Source: Fallopia convolvulus (taxonomy: Eukaryota > Streptophyta > Magnoliopsida > Caryophyllales > Polygonaceae). Taken from it: a stretch of DNA of 64,000 nt. This document shows positions 32,626 to 43,752 of this stretch, piece after piece; position 1 is the stretch's first letter, and each line of letters opens with the position of its first letter. Below the pieces are notes generated by a model, which worked only from the letters and a program-made list of their open reading frames with translations, was not told the DNA's origin and did not search any database. The translations under genes were made by a program, and so were the position numbers. Location of the stretch: assembly GCA_964016875.1 (NCBI GenBank), contig OZ024728.1:31751865-31815864 (forward strand), given 5' to 3'.

Positions 32626-33245
32626 GGTCTCATGTCTTGTTCAAACTGGAGACCCAATTGTTGATCCGCAACTTTACAGGAGCATAGTTGGTGCTTTACA
32701 GTATGTCACTATTACACGTGCTGAAATTGCCTATGTAGTTAATAGAATCTGTCAATTTATGCACAATCCGACTAAGGTTCATTGGCAGGCAGTCAAACTG
32801 CTGCTTAGGTACCTTAAGGGGACTATTCACTCTGGTCTCACTATTCGGCCGGCCAAAGACAGTCGTCTTGTTGCCTTTTCTGACGCAGGATGGGCTTCTG
32901 ATGGAGATGATTGTCGATCATAGCATGGTTTTGTTATTTACTATGGTGGTAATTTAATCAGCTGGACTTCTAAGAAGCAGAATGTGGTTACTAAATCTAA
33001 CTCTAAAGTTGAATACCATTGCTTTTCCTTCTACTAAGTTAATTTGGATTCAGCAGCTTCTTCAAGAACTTCATGCGCCCTTACAGATTGACTATCACTT
33101 TGTCAGAGAACAAGTTGATGATGGCTCTTAGTTGTTCGCCATGTTAAGGCCTCCGATCATATTGCAAATATTTTTACAAAAGTTGTTGGTAATGCGAGAT
33201 TTCAGACATTACGTTCCAAGCTGCATGTTCATTCTCCTCCATGAG
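32626..33245 (+). pseudogene. Ty1/copia RT-end and RNase H fragment
   Basis: The plus strand reads DPIVDPQLYRSIVGALQYVT, HWQAVKLLLRYLKGTIHSGL, VAFSDAGWASDGDDCRS and LISWTSKKQNVVTKSNSKVE, then HIANIFTKVVGNARFQTLRSK. This is the end of a copia polyprotein, with the RNase H Asp in FSDAGW. A stop (CRS*HGF near 32922) and a frameshift near 33030 inactivate it. The PPT-like GTGGGGGGAGGC lies at about 33248-33259. Confidence 0.88.
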
Positions 33246-33256
33246 CTAGTGGGGGG

Positions 33257-33436
33257 AGGCATTAGGATAAGATTTTCATATATTAGGATAGAATTTTATA
33301 TTAGGGAAAGATATTATCTTGTGCTAGTAATTCTATCCTACCTTGGGCTCCGTGGAGTGCCAAAACCCTTGTATAAATACATTACTTATCAATGAGGAAA
33401 TCATCGATCAAATTTACAATACAATTCAAAACTTTA
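33257..33436 (+). mobile_element. Short copia 3' LTR
   Basis: Directly after the polypurine tract comes ATTAGGATAAGATTTTC, followed by ATTAGGATAG repeats, a TATAAATACATTAC box at about 33374 and an end near CAAAACTTTACA at 33436. The length of about 180 bp is short but within the copia range. The edges lack a clean TG, so the boundary is approximate. Confidence 0.5.
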
Positions 33437-33989
33437 CAGACTCGAATACCCGGGAGAGGAAGGGCATGGTTCTTCAGTAAAAAGCGTGGCAAAGAAATCA
33501 CGAATGAGGCTTTGAATCACTTTATGAGCAGTGGTCCAAACACCATTGGAATCTTTGAGCAAAATCACCCTGTTAGCATTTCTCCGCACAACCGTGGATA
33601 TGTGATAGAAACGAGTGTTTAAATCACCTTCAAGAAGGAAATTAGCTCTTGATTTTTGAAACCAGAGGGCCTATTCTTGGGGTAATACGATTTTGAGTTC
33701 CTGTCTCAATTTCTTGTCGAGATCAAGCAGCCGCTGAGATGGACGAGACGCAATTTATTTGTCTACACCCTCCAACCGAGCCCAAAGACAGTGCTTGTTA
33801 TGAAAGATATTGCCAAAAACATTCCAGTTCCTAGCATTGAGATCCACCGTGAGAGCCTCAAGAAAGGAAAATAAATCCGTCTCCGAGCTCCAAGATTCAG
33901 ACATGAAATTATCAAAGTTAGAGTGAAGCAACCACGCAGATTGAAACCGAAAAGGCCGTTGAGTGTTGCTTGGAATAGACCTCGAACAA

Positions 33990-34942
33990 TTCTATATCAG
34001 AAGAGGGAGGTGATCCGAATAGGGTTCAACAAGGTGCAAAACAGTGGCATGTGGAAAATTTAGCCACCAATCCTCATTGCAAAGACCATGATCAAGCCTG
34101 GCACCATTGAAGGTGTCTTCGGAGTTTCCAGAAGACCAAGTAAAAGGAGCGCCTGAGAAGCCAAGATCAATGAACTGAAGAGTGTCAATTTTCTCTACAA
34201 AAGACAAAGAAGATTGTTTTGAGCTTTCTGAATGCCTGACTCGCTCATGCCTACTGATAGTTGCATTAAAGTCACCAGCGAGAAGCCAAGGACGGTTGTT
34301 AATGTGATTAAAATCTACAAGTGCTCCTAGAGTTCAAATCATCAGTCGGGATTTGGCACTGCATAATGGCTGAGAGGAGCCATGGTTCATCACCCCGTCG
34401 AGAAATTTCGACTTTGATGTGTTGCCTATGAATAGAAATGGGCGTGACAGTCACCTCTGAGGTTTTCCAGAAAAGCCCTATACCACCAGCAAAACCATCA
34501 GCTTCCACTCTAAGCAAACCATCATATTGGATTCGTTGGTAGACGGAGTCCGCCTTTCTCTACTAATAGGAGGCTCCACGAGCGCTAGCACACTAGGTCG
34601 ATGTAAACAAGTAAATTCACGAAGAGAGTTGTGAAATCTAGAGTTTCCTGCTCCACGAACATTCCAAACCAAAAGACTTAAACAATCCATAGAACCAGTA
34701 TTAAGTAAGGAACGGAAGATCAGAAAACCAGCAAGGCTTGCAATCGCACTAGAGAGTGTCGGAGGCATTGACACCCGGCATAGGAGAGATCTCTCCTCCG
34801 TCACCAGAGGTATGAACTCGACCAACATTTTGTTCCCTAGGCGAGGCAAAGATGGCGTGAAAGGGCCCGTCGACAATGGGACAAAAGGAGGCTCTGCCTG
34901 CTGTTTGTGTTCGAGTTCATTACTGTTGGAATTGGTTAACAT
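33990..34942 (-). pseudogene. L1 ORF2 endonuclease region of the minus-strand LINE
   Basis: SLLVWNVRGAGNSRFHNSL (about 34650) is the canonical L1 endonuclease start. ALVEPPIS carries the catalytic Glu, FAGGIGLFWK follows, and the C-terminal FIDLGFSGAPFTWSSGN, RLDHGLCN and YSDHLPLLI lie at 33992-34207, with the terminal SDH motif intact. Frameshifts at about 34500 and 34320 separate the pieces. Below 33990 degraded sequence leads on to the RT-proximal region. Confidence 0.8.
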
Positions 34943-35078
34943 GTTCCCCTGGCCATTGGAATCAAGAGAACGAGGATACGAGGTGGTGATGTGATGAGCT
35001 AGGATTTTGAGCCGGTAATGTGAGACAGGTCAAAACCCTAGGGATGTTTAGAATAACTATTGAACTGGCGTCAAAAGG

Positions 35079-36662
35079 TTAGATCGATCGGTGAGGGGCC
35101 ACCGAAACAGGAGGGGTATTGCTTGTATTAGTTTTGGATAGAATCTCTTTCATTTTTGGCTGGCATTTTTTTGCTTCCAAAATTAAAGATTTGGTAGTTG
35201 ACTTGGACGGATTACGTATGACTAATGATTGCACTTCCTCTCTCCTAGATTTTCGTTTTTCAGTTACCAAAATTTGCGTGCCATAATCTTAAATTTGCCT
35301 TATCTTAGGAAATTGTTCATAGGATATTCCCTGGCTGTTTTGGAAAACTTTCGGATTTACCAGGATTAACATAACAATTTGCATGGGCGTAGAATTTGAA
35401 TTTGAATTTCCTCCAGTCGAATTTGCAATTGCCGCCGAAGGAAGGGCAGCGTTGCCGTTGGTGTTCATTGAGCCGTCGGAGATAATCTCCGATTCTTTAC
35501 CTTCTTTCTCCAGTATTGCAAAATGCGAACCACTAGTATTAGAAGCCTTCCTAGGACGGGCAAGAATCATCGACTGAAATAAAGGTTCTTTGGTCTTAGT
35601 GTTATTGGCACGGCTTCCCTCAGTAGTGTTTTGTTTACTTGGTCCTTCTCTATTGTCTTTGACTTCTTCTGCAAAATTTTGCGTTTGTTTTTTTGGCCGC
35701 ATCTTTTTGACTGGTTTCATCCATTACCCGTACATCCCTTTACTAGTTCGAGCGGCTTCCTGGGCCGTTGCTGGCATTGGAGTAGGAAGTGTAGCCAATG
35801 ATCGGTTTTCAGAATCCTGGCTTGGCGGCTTGTTTCCTCGAGGAGGTGAACTAGTTGCAGGAGGGGCCCTGGGGGTTGTAAGTGGCGACCGGAAAGGGAA
35901 ACTGGTCTTGACATGGCCAAATCTTCCGCAATCAAAGCATATAGTCGGAAGAACCTCATATTCCACCATGTAGAGGTTTCCATTGATGCTTATCATCCCT
36001 TTGAGAGGCTTCTCTAAATTTATCTCAACACAAATTCACGCAAATTTGCCTCTATTCGTAAATAAAGTTTTTGGATCTACTCGAATAGGATTTCCAATGC
36101 CTGTTGCAATCTTTAAGATAATTTGATCCTCGTACAAAGTGGATGGCAAGTCAGAGATTCGGATCCAAGCCGGGGTCGTCTTGATGGGCTCGGAAGTTTT
36201 TAGGCTTGGGGACCATCAACGAACAGTCATGCACCTGACAAACATTGTCCAGGGGCCGATTGTCAGGGCAGCCATGTATTCTTCCTTATTTGCAAACCGA
36301 ACTAGAAATCAATCGTGAGTAAGGTCGATGATTTGCATCCGATTAGAGAACCTCCACATCTCCCTTATTTTCTTCTCCATTATTGGGAAAGCCACCGGAT
36401 GGCCAAGAGCGTCCAACACCTCATTGGCAATGGATATTGCCGGCTCGCCGTCTTCACCATAAGGGGATGCATACCTTATTTTGCCTTCTAGGAACTCTTT
36501 GTCGATCAAGGTCTTGGGTTGATTTGCTCCTCCCGTAACCACCACATCTTTCCAAGAGGAGGATTGATCAGGCGGTTTCCCCGGAGGTCTTCCACCAGAG
36601 GTGTCGTCCAATTGCATGGCCGAATTAGTCGGTGGCTCATTTGTGGTTTTTTCGTCAGTCAT
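35079..36662 (-). pseudogene. L1 ORF1 (DUF4283 type) of the minus-strand LINE
   Basis: It begins MTDEKTTNEPPTNSAMQLDD at 36662. A DUF4283-like domain follows: KDVVVTGG, GKIRYASPYGEDG, FPIMEKKIREMWRFSNRMQI, and in the next segment WTMFVRCMTVRWSPSL and TPAWIRISDLPSTLYEDQI. A zinc knuckle (CFDCGRFGHVKTSF) near 35915 has lost its last Cys (Phe instead). A Ser/Thr/Asn-rich tail runs to about 35079. Stops and frameshifts near 36307, 36030 and 35720 break it. Confidence 0.75.
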
Positions 36663-36720
36663 TGAGAGCGTTTTTCAAACCTCTGACTCCCCTATTTCTA
36701 CGATCATTATTGGTTCTTCT

Positions 36721-37207
36721 CAAATATTAGAATTCAGTTTGTAGAAATACATTTTTAATTAAACGGTTGATGTTGATAACTGATGATAAATTCTTTAATG
36801 ATAAAAAAACAAGTTATATCGAAAGATATCCAATTGATCTTATTCTGAATAATTTTTGGTATAAACGAGGGGTTAAGTATGGTGAGAATATGCACACAAT
36901 TTATGGGATTAGGATAACAAACAGAATATTGGATCTTTTAGGAGTAAATATTATCTTGTTAAAAGCGGTAAATCTGATGTGAGGCTGACTATTAGGAGTA
37001 AATATTATCTTGTTAAAATTTTCACCTTTATTAGGAAGATCTTTTATATACCGGCATGTAATTTTATGATGGATTTGGTCCGCCCGATTAAGAAGAAATT
37101 TGGGAAACTCATTGTCACATTATCTTAAGTGATATTGGGATTAATGGCAATTGGAAATTATTGAGAGATTATGGGTGCGGAACCCTCCTAGTCATAAATA
37201 GTATCTT
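36721..37207. other. Junction between two head-to-head L1 copies
   Basis: AT-rich DNA with no recognised gene. A perfect 27 bp direct repeat containing TAGGAGTAAATATTATCTTG lies at 36938-36964 and 36992-37018. The last part may be decayed ORF1 or leader of the L1 that follows. The frame at 36767-36982 resembles nothing I know. Confidence 0.4.
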
Positions 37208-38259
37208 ATGAAGATTGCCTCCTGAAATATCTGAGGAATAGTGAGAAAAAAATTTTGAACCCATATTGAAGCATTTAGTAAACTGGATCACATTAAAATC
37301 CTGGCCATTACGGAAACTAAGTCTGAGAACAAACCCCCGGAGATTTGTTGGAAAACGGCGGGTTTTGACAATATTATTGTTTCGCTCGCAAGGGGACGTG
37401 CTAGAGGGATATGCGTATTATGGAAGGAATACCACTTACAGAATGAAACACTGTTTGTAAGCTTTCGTCATGAACGATTTATTTCCTTGTTATATTCTAA
37501 CTACCAATCCAATTTAGAAATATTGCTTATATTTATATATGCTCCACCTCATGAAAGTGAAAAAAACAGAATTTTGGGATACCATGATTGCATATATTAG
37601 ACAAACTTCAATGCCTTGTATCATGATGGGGGACTTCAATGATTTGCTCAAACCATCTAATCAAATTGGTGGCTCTGAACCGTCTAATACAAGATTTAAT
37701 CGACTTAATCTGATTATTGATCAATGCGACTTAATTGATATCAGAACAAATGGGAATGAATTTACATGGCCAAAAAGAAAAATAGACATTATAACACGTA
37801 TGAAAAACTAGATCGGGTGTTAGTTTTGTCTCAAATCAGTGAATGGTTCCCGAATTTAGTTACCAACAACCACGCTTTCTGTTTTTCGGACCATTGTCCG
37901 ATTTCTTTAGACCTTGGTATAAACCAAATATATAGAGGAAGACCATTCAAATTTGAAAAACTATGGATGAAAAGGAAAGACTTTATAAATGTGATAAAGC
38001 AAGCCTGGAGGGTGCTTCATCCGGGTCTCATATGTAAAATCTAGTTAGGAAAACTCGTTCGCTTAAATATAAAATAAAAATCTAGAACATATGTTCCTTC
38101 GACAATATTCTTAGACAACTTGAGGAAATTGAGCTAAAATTAATCCAATTGCAACAACATCTAATGAGAACAAAGACATGGGAAGAAATACAGAGACAAT
38201 GTCGATTATTAGAGAAAAAAGAAAAACATATAAATTTCCATAAAACATATTGGGCCCAA
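37208..38259 (+). pseudogene. L1 ORF2 endonuclease part
   Basis: The translated pieces are KIAS*NI*GIVRKKF, HIKILAITETKSENKPPE (catalytic Glu), YAPPHESEK, MGDFNDLLKPSNQIGGSEP (Asp/Asn) and RLNLIIDQCDLIDIRTNGNE. After a frameshift near 37800 come YEKLDRVLVLSQISEWFPNL and CFSDHCPISLDL with the terminal His. Many stops are present. The sequence is cut at 38259 by the LARD-like element, between TYWAQ and RDKIKYIK. Confidence 0.85.
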
Positions 38260-39678
38260 TGATAGCATGTATTTAGGTGTTAGTTTTAGGGCATATTTAT
38301 GTTTAAATCTTAGTTAGTTGCATGCATTTTTCTTAGTTTGTGTAGTTTTTGCATTCCGGTGTCTATTCTTGTGTTTTCGTGTTTTTAGGTCGTTTTAAGG
38401 AGTAAAGATTGGTTAAGTTGATGGATTCAAGATTGGAGATATGCAAGCCATTTCTGATGATCATTAAGGCCCAAGAGGTTGTGAAAAAGAATGCTTAAAT
38501 TCAGGCCATCTATTGAAGTTGTTGTTTCGACACCACTTTCTTGTGACGCTTATTTCAGGAGCTATAGTGGTCGGATGAACATGAATTTGGTATCATTGGA
38601 AATCTAACTCGAAGATCTACATTCATATTTTTACTCTAAGTCGAAATTCCCACTCTAAGGTGGTCAAAACATCTTCTGAAAACAACGCTGGAATTCTGTC
38701 ACGATCAGATCCGCGATCGCGGCCACTACTCACCGCGCCCGCGGTTTTACACGTCAGCGAAGATCCAGGACGGCGATTTATTCTATCTATCTATCTTATT
38801 ATTTTAGTTTCCTATTATTATGTTTTCGTGTTTTTGTTGGAGACTTTTTAAGCCTAGTTTCAGCCTTTGTTTGGGATCTCTACCTTAACTTCAGACCTAA
38901 TTTCTATTATTCTAGTTTGTATTTTCTCTTCTATGGAGAACTAAACTCCTAGATTCTATTTAAGTTGAAGCTTTCAGACTCAAGTTTATTGTGAGATTCT
39001 ACTTTTCAGGTTTATTTATACATGTTATTTCAATTCTCTTGTGCTTAAATATTATTGATTGTATTGGTTTCTACTTGATTAATCACCTTGTTGGAATTAA
39101 TACTCTTTATTGCTAGATCTAGGTTTTCTCGTGGTAAAACCTAATCTTTGTAGCAACTCAATGTTTTAGGACTCATTCGACTAAAACCATTGAGAAAGTG
39201 ATTTGATTGCATGTTTATTGTTTGACTCGTTGGAACTCAATTTGCATGTATCCTACATATCCTTGCTCCTACTGATAGTATCATTATTATTTATGATCGT
39301 TTCATGTTTGTTTTGATATTAAGTATTTACATGACCCATTGGCTTGTTTATTATATCTGATCAGGATAGGAATAACCAAAGAAAATAACTTGTTTGAATC
39401 AATGATCAATAACTTGATGATGAAAGTGGATGCTTGAATATGATTGCTTTCCCTAAACTGATAAAAACTCAACCTTTGATTTATTTAATTACTTTGCTTG
39501 TTTGAATTTCTTAGTCTTAGAATTATAATTCCAAAAATCCCCTTTATTACTACTAAGTTGATAATAATAATTACCTGGAATACAAGTGTCTCTTTGGTTT
39601 GACCCCGACTTACCAGCTATACTAATTGTGTAACTAGGGATTTATTTTTGATTTGGCACGACGACTTTCATCCAGTCA
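38260..39678 (+). mobile_element. 5' LTR of the LARD-like element
   Basis: It carries the ACTCGAAGATCTACATTCAT word and, downstream, the palindromic words GATCCGCGATCGCGG and CGCGCCCGCGG (about 38705-38750). These are the same positions as the GC-rich words in the other Athila-like LTRs here. The open frame 38660-38851 spans these words and is not a gene. Confidence 0.9.
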
Positions 39679-39683
39679 AATTT

Positions 39684-39701
39684 TGGCGCCGTTGTCGGGG
39701 A
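39684..39701 (+). other. Primer binding site for tRNA-Asp
   Basis: TGGCGCCGTTGTCGGGGA begins five bases after the LTR. It complements the 3' end of plant tRNA-Asp (TGGCGCCGTTGCCGGGGA) with one mismatch. This site is typical of the Athila lineage. Confidence 0.85.
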
Positions 39702-39825
39702 CACTTTGTTAATTCTATGTTATTATTTTTATCAACTTTTGTGTGGACCTATCTTACGGTCCACACCTTTGCTACTAATCAATGACAATGTTTGAATATA
39801 GAAACTACAAGATGAATATTTTCAT

Positions 39826-40308
39826 GTGTATTTCTCTAGAGTGCAACAATATTTTCATACAATTGGTGCTTGGGGCTATCACCCTTGTAAGAGGGAATTA
39901 TGTCAGTGCATCTTGGATAGGATGAATTATGAGACTCTACAGTTGGCTGAGTACATGAGCAATTATAGGCTATGGTGTATGGTACTAGAAGAGTGTTGGG
40001 ATTTCATTTGCTACATGAGCTATCAGTGTGAGCAGGTTGAACAACATCTACCTATGCTCCATCCAGTTGAGAACTCCTCTTTCAATGCTGAAGAGATGTT
40101 TGCAAGGCTTTCTAACATAGTAGACGAGTTAGAACAGAATACTCAGACTAGTATCCAGATCACTCAAGCTAGTATCAAGAACATGGAGACTCAGATCAGT
40201 CAACTGGTCACTGCTGTGAATAGAGTAGAAGCAAGAGACTCTGAGAATTTGCCTTCTCAACCCATAGGCCCGATGGAGAATGTGAGTGTCATTACATTGA
40301 CGATCTGA
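39826..40308 (+). pseudogene. Gag C-terminal remnant of the LARD-like element
   Basis: The 160-residue frame ends with METQISQLVTAVNRVEARDS, then LPSQPIGPMENVSVITL, matching the Athila Gag C-terminus (METQIGQLA, then NVSAITLRSGK). A helical region rich in Gln and Thr precedes it. The N-terminal residues (1-90) are not recognisable as the retrotransposon Gag core. The frame at 40332-40742 continues with an acidic stretch but matches no domain I know. The rest of the interior (40743-42294) is AT-rich and noncoding, with the conserved 3' block at about 41887-41975. Confidence 0.6.
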
Positions 40309-42294
40309 ATTCTCGTGAAGAACCGCAACCGTTGTTGGACATCTGCTATCGTGGATCTGCCCCAGAAGCTGATGATGATTATGTACATCCCGATTTTCCT
40401 CCTCTTGGCTCTCAAATGTCAATTCGCCTACATCCCGAGGCACTCAAGGAAACTACAAAGCCTATAGAACCAAGTGAGCCTAAGATTGGTGCTAGAGATT
40501 ACATGGAGTTCATATTTGGTAAAAGTGGTAATGATGACAATTACTTTGACCCATACTGTAAGTATTTTCTGACATCACCACTTGTGTTGAATTTTTTTGA
40601 GCATATGCCATCTCATAAAAATTGGTCTCACAGGTTTGATAAGTTGAAGCGGTTTTTAAATGGGTTATTATTCAATTTGAATTTATTCATGTGCTACTAT
40701 GTTTTTGTGAGATGTTTTCCAAGGATTTTGACAGGTTGTTAAGGGCATTGACAATGTCTAATTTTGTGAATTCATTGCTCTCCATCTATCTTCTGTCTTC
40801 ACCACCAGACCGTTGCCACTTGTAATCTCCTCCATATTCAAAAGAGTAGATGACTTTGTGAGTGTTTTCTCTTCCTTTCTCTTTTATTTTATACATTGGG
40901 AACAATATATTGTTTAAGCATGGGGGAGGGGAACATTTACATGCTAGTATAGTTTTGCATTGAATATAGTTTAAATTCTTGCAAGACATGTTTAAATTTT
41001 TGCATTCATAATTGCATAAAAAACAAAAAAAAATCAGAAAATTTTAAAAAATACAAAAAAATATCATGCATTTTAGGTTAATTTGTCATATTTCCCTAAG
41101 AAAAGAAACCACTTGTCCTCTAATATTTTTTATGATGATTTTTTGCCCCTTAACTTGCTTGGATTGCTTGAAGCTTGATAATGTTTATTTCTTTAAGAGC
41201 ATGTTTGATTATTTGATTGAGCATGTTTATCCTTGAGATCTAAGTTACACAGAAGTTCTAGGCAAATTTTACCTGTGAGATTATTTTTGGCCTTTTTAGG
41301 ACTATGCATCTATGAGTCCTCTTTTTCATTGTGTGTGCTCACTTTGATTGCTTCCTCTAGAACTTGCGTTTAGATATCTTTTTCGAGGCTGCATTCATGA
41401 CTTTTGTGTATGACATTAAAATGATTGAGGCATTGTTTTATTAGCCCATTATTCCCTTATCCACCCTTACATATGTTCCTTCTTTTGAAGCCCCTTTCTA
41501 AGCCTTAATAGCCTTATTTTTGGAAGCTCGACAAAATAACTCCTAGCCTTATATAAGCTTGACTCATTCGGAAATTAGACTTTTACTTGATTTGTTTTGT
41601 GGCTGTGAGCAAAGTATGGGGAGTTTGAAAGAGCAATTGGTGGATGAGTAGTTGAATTTGAAAATTGAGGGTGAAGAAAAAAAATAATGATCTTTAAAGT
41701 TGAGGTCTTCAATTGGTTGAAAGAAAAATTATATGAGAGTAGAAGCAACAAGAAGAAAAAAAAAAGAATGATAGTGAAAAAAAGAGAAGATCAAATGGAG
41801 TTAGGAGAATAGGAGTTGGGGAAAGAAGAAGAAAACAAGAAAAGAATTAAAGTTTGGTGTTGATTTAGAATTGAGTTGAGTCTTGATTCCCGGATTTAGC
41901 ACCACAAGACCAAATGATTCCCTACCAAATTCTTATTACCTTGGCCCCATTACAACCCTCAAAAGACCTTATGATTTTTGTTGTATGCATAGTTTCTAGT
42001 GGTGGAGAATTAGAACACTGATGCAAGCTTATGTAGCTAGGCTTTCAAAGTTGAGTTTGAGCGAAACACGTATATACCTTTAGACACATGAGTGAGAGTG
42101 AAAACACATGTTCCTAGTGAGGTTTAGAATGGATGTGTTTACTTGATCTATTTGGATGCCAAAATACATGCTATGATGTCAATTGTTGAATCATGTCTCT
42201 TGTTCTTCTTGCTTAAGCATTTATCAAAGTGGATGCATGAATTGCTTGTTTGTGGGGTGTTAAATTTATTTCTTGCTTGAGGACAAGCAAGGTT

Positions 42295-42310
42295 TAAGCA
42301 TGGGGGAATT
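42295..42310 (+). other. Polypurine tract of the LARD-like element
   Basis: AGCATGGGGGAATT abuts the 3' LTR, preceded by the GCTTGAGGACAAGCAAGG word shared with the other Athila-like elements of the window. Confidence 0.75.
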
Positions 42311-43752
42311 TGATAGCATGTATTTAGGTGTTAGTTTTAGGGCATATTTATGTTTAAATCTTAAGTAGTTGCATGCATTTTTCTTAGTTTGTGTAGTTTT
42401 TGCATTCCGATGTCTACTCTTGTGTTTTCGTGTTTTTATGTCATTTTAAGGAGTAAACATTGGTTAAGTTGAAGAATTCAAGATTGGAGATATTCAAGTG
42501 TCTTTTCCAAGGATATTCAAGCCATTTCTGATGATCATTGAGGCCCAAGAGGTTGTGAAAAAGAATGCTTAAATCCACGCCATCTATTGAAGTTGTTGTT
42601 TTGACACCACTTTCTTGTGACGCTTACTTCAGGACCTATGGTGGTCGGATGAAGATGAATTTGGTATCATTGGAAATCTAACTCGAAGAGATACAATTCA
42701 ATTTTTTACTCCAAGTCGAAATTCCCACTCTAAGGTGGTCAAAACTTCTTCCGAAAACAACGCTGGAATTCTGTCACGATCAGATCCGCGATCGCAGCCA
42801 CTACTCACCACGCCCGCGGTTTTACACATCACCGAAGATCCGAGGCTGGGATTTATTCTATCTATCTATCTTATTATTTTAGTTTCCTATTATTATGTTT
42901 TTGTGTTTCTGTTGGAGACTTTTTAAGCCTAGTTTCAACCTTTGTTTGGGATCTCTACCTTAACTCCAGACCTTTTATTTCTATTATTCTAGTTTGTATT
43001 TTCTCTTCTGTGGAGAACTAAACTCCTAGATTCTATTTAAGTTGAAGCTTTCAGACTCAAGTTTATTGTGAGATTCTACTTTTCAGGTTTATTTCTACAG
43101 GTTATTTCAATTCTCTTGTGCTTAAATATTATTGATTGTATTGGTTTCTACTTGATTGATCACCTTGTTGGAATTAATACTCACTATTGTTGGATCTAGG
43201 TTTTCTCGTAGTAAAACCTAATCTTTGTAGCAACTCAATGTTTTTGGACTCGTTGGACTAAAATCATTGAGAAAGAGATTTGATTGCATGTTTATTGTTT
43301 GACTCGTTGGAACTTAATTTGCATGTATCCTGCATATCTTTGCTCCTACTGCTAGTATCATTATTATTCATGATCGTTTCATGTTTGTTTTGATATTAAG
43401 TATTTAAATGATCCGTTGACTTGTTTATTATATCTGATCAGGATAGGAATAACCAAAGGAAATAACTTGTTTGAATCAATGATCAATAACTTGATGATGA
43501 AAGTGGATGCTTGAATAGGATTGCTTTCCCTAAACTGATAAAAACCCAACCTTTGATTTATTTAATTACTTTGCTTGTTTGAATTTCTTAGTCTTAGAAT
43601 TATAATTCCAAAAATCCCCTTTATTCCTATTGAGTTGATAATAATAATTACATGGAATACAAGTGTCTCTTGGGTTCGACCCCGACTTACCAGCTATACT
43701 AGTGTAACTAGGGATTTATTTTTTATTTGGCACGACGACTATCAGCCAGTCA
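42311..43752 (+). mobile_element. 3' LTR of the LARD-like element
   Basis: Near-identical to the 5' LTR except for scattered substitutions and a 23 bp indel near 42500. The palindromic words at about 42780-42825 have lost some of their symmetry (GCGATCGCAGCC, ACGCCCGCGG). Confidence 0.9.

Larger units (their letters stand above)
33437..36720 (-). mobile_element. L1-type LINE, minus strand, 5' half only
   Basis: On the minus strand the copy runs from about 36720 through ORF1 and the endonuclease, to the segment before reverse transcriptase (a GDLNTRFYHISTVVRR-like motif near 33600). It then stops at the copia LTR. LINE copies are normally truncated at the 5' end, so a copy with its 5' half and no 3' end points to a later deletion or recombination at 33437. 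Confidence 0.75.
38260..43752 (+). mobile_element. LARD-like non-autonomous Athila-type LTR element
   Basis: LTRs of 1419 and 1442 bp (38260-39678 and 42311-43752) start TGATAGCATG and end CCAGTCA. They are flanked by the 5 bp duplication CCCAA (38255-38259 and 43753-43757). A tRNA-Asp primer site and a polypurine tract are in place. The 2.6 kb interior has only gag-like remnants. The LTRs are very similar, with the length difference mainly a 23 bp indel near 42500, so the insertion is fairly young. It must have moved with proteins made by a relative. Confidence 0.92.

Noticed and set aside
38660..38851. Near-identical small open frames at 38660 and 42735
   Set aside because: They are the two LTRs of one element read in the same frame, not a duplicated gene.
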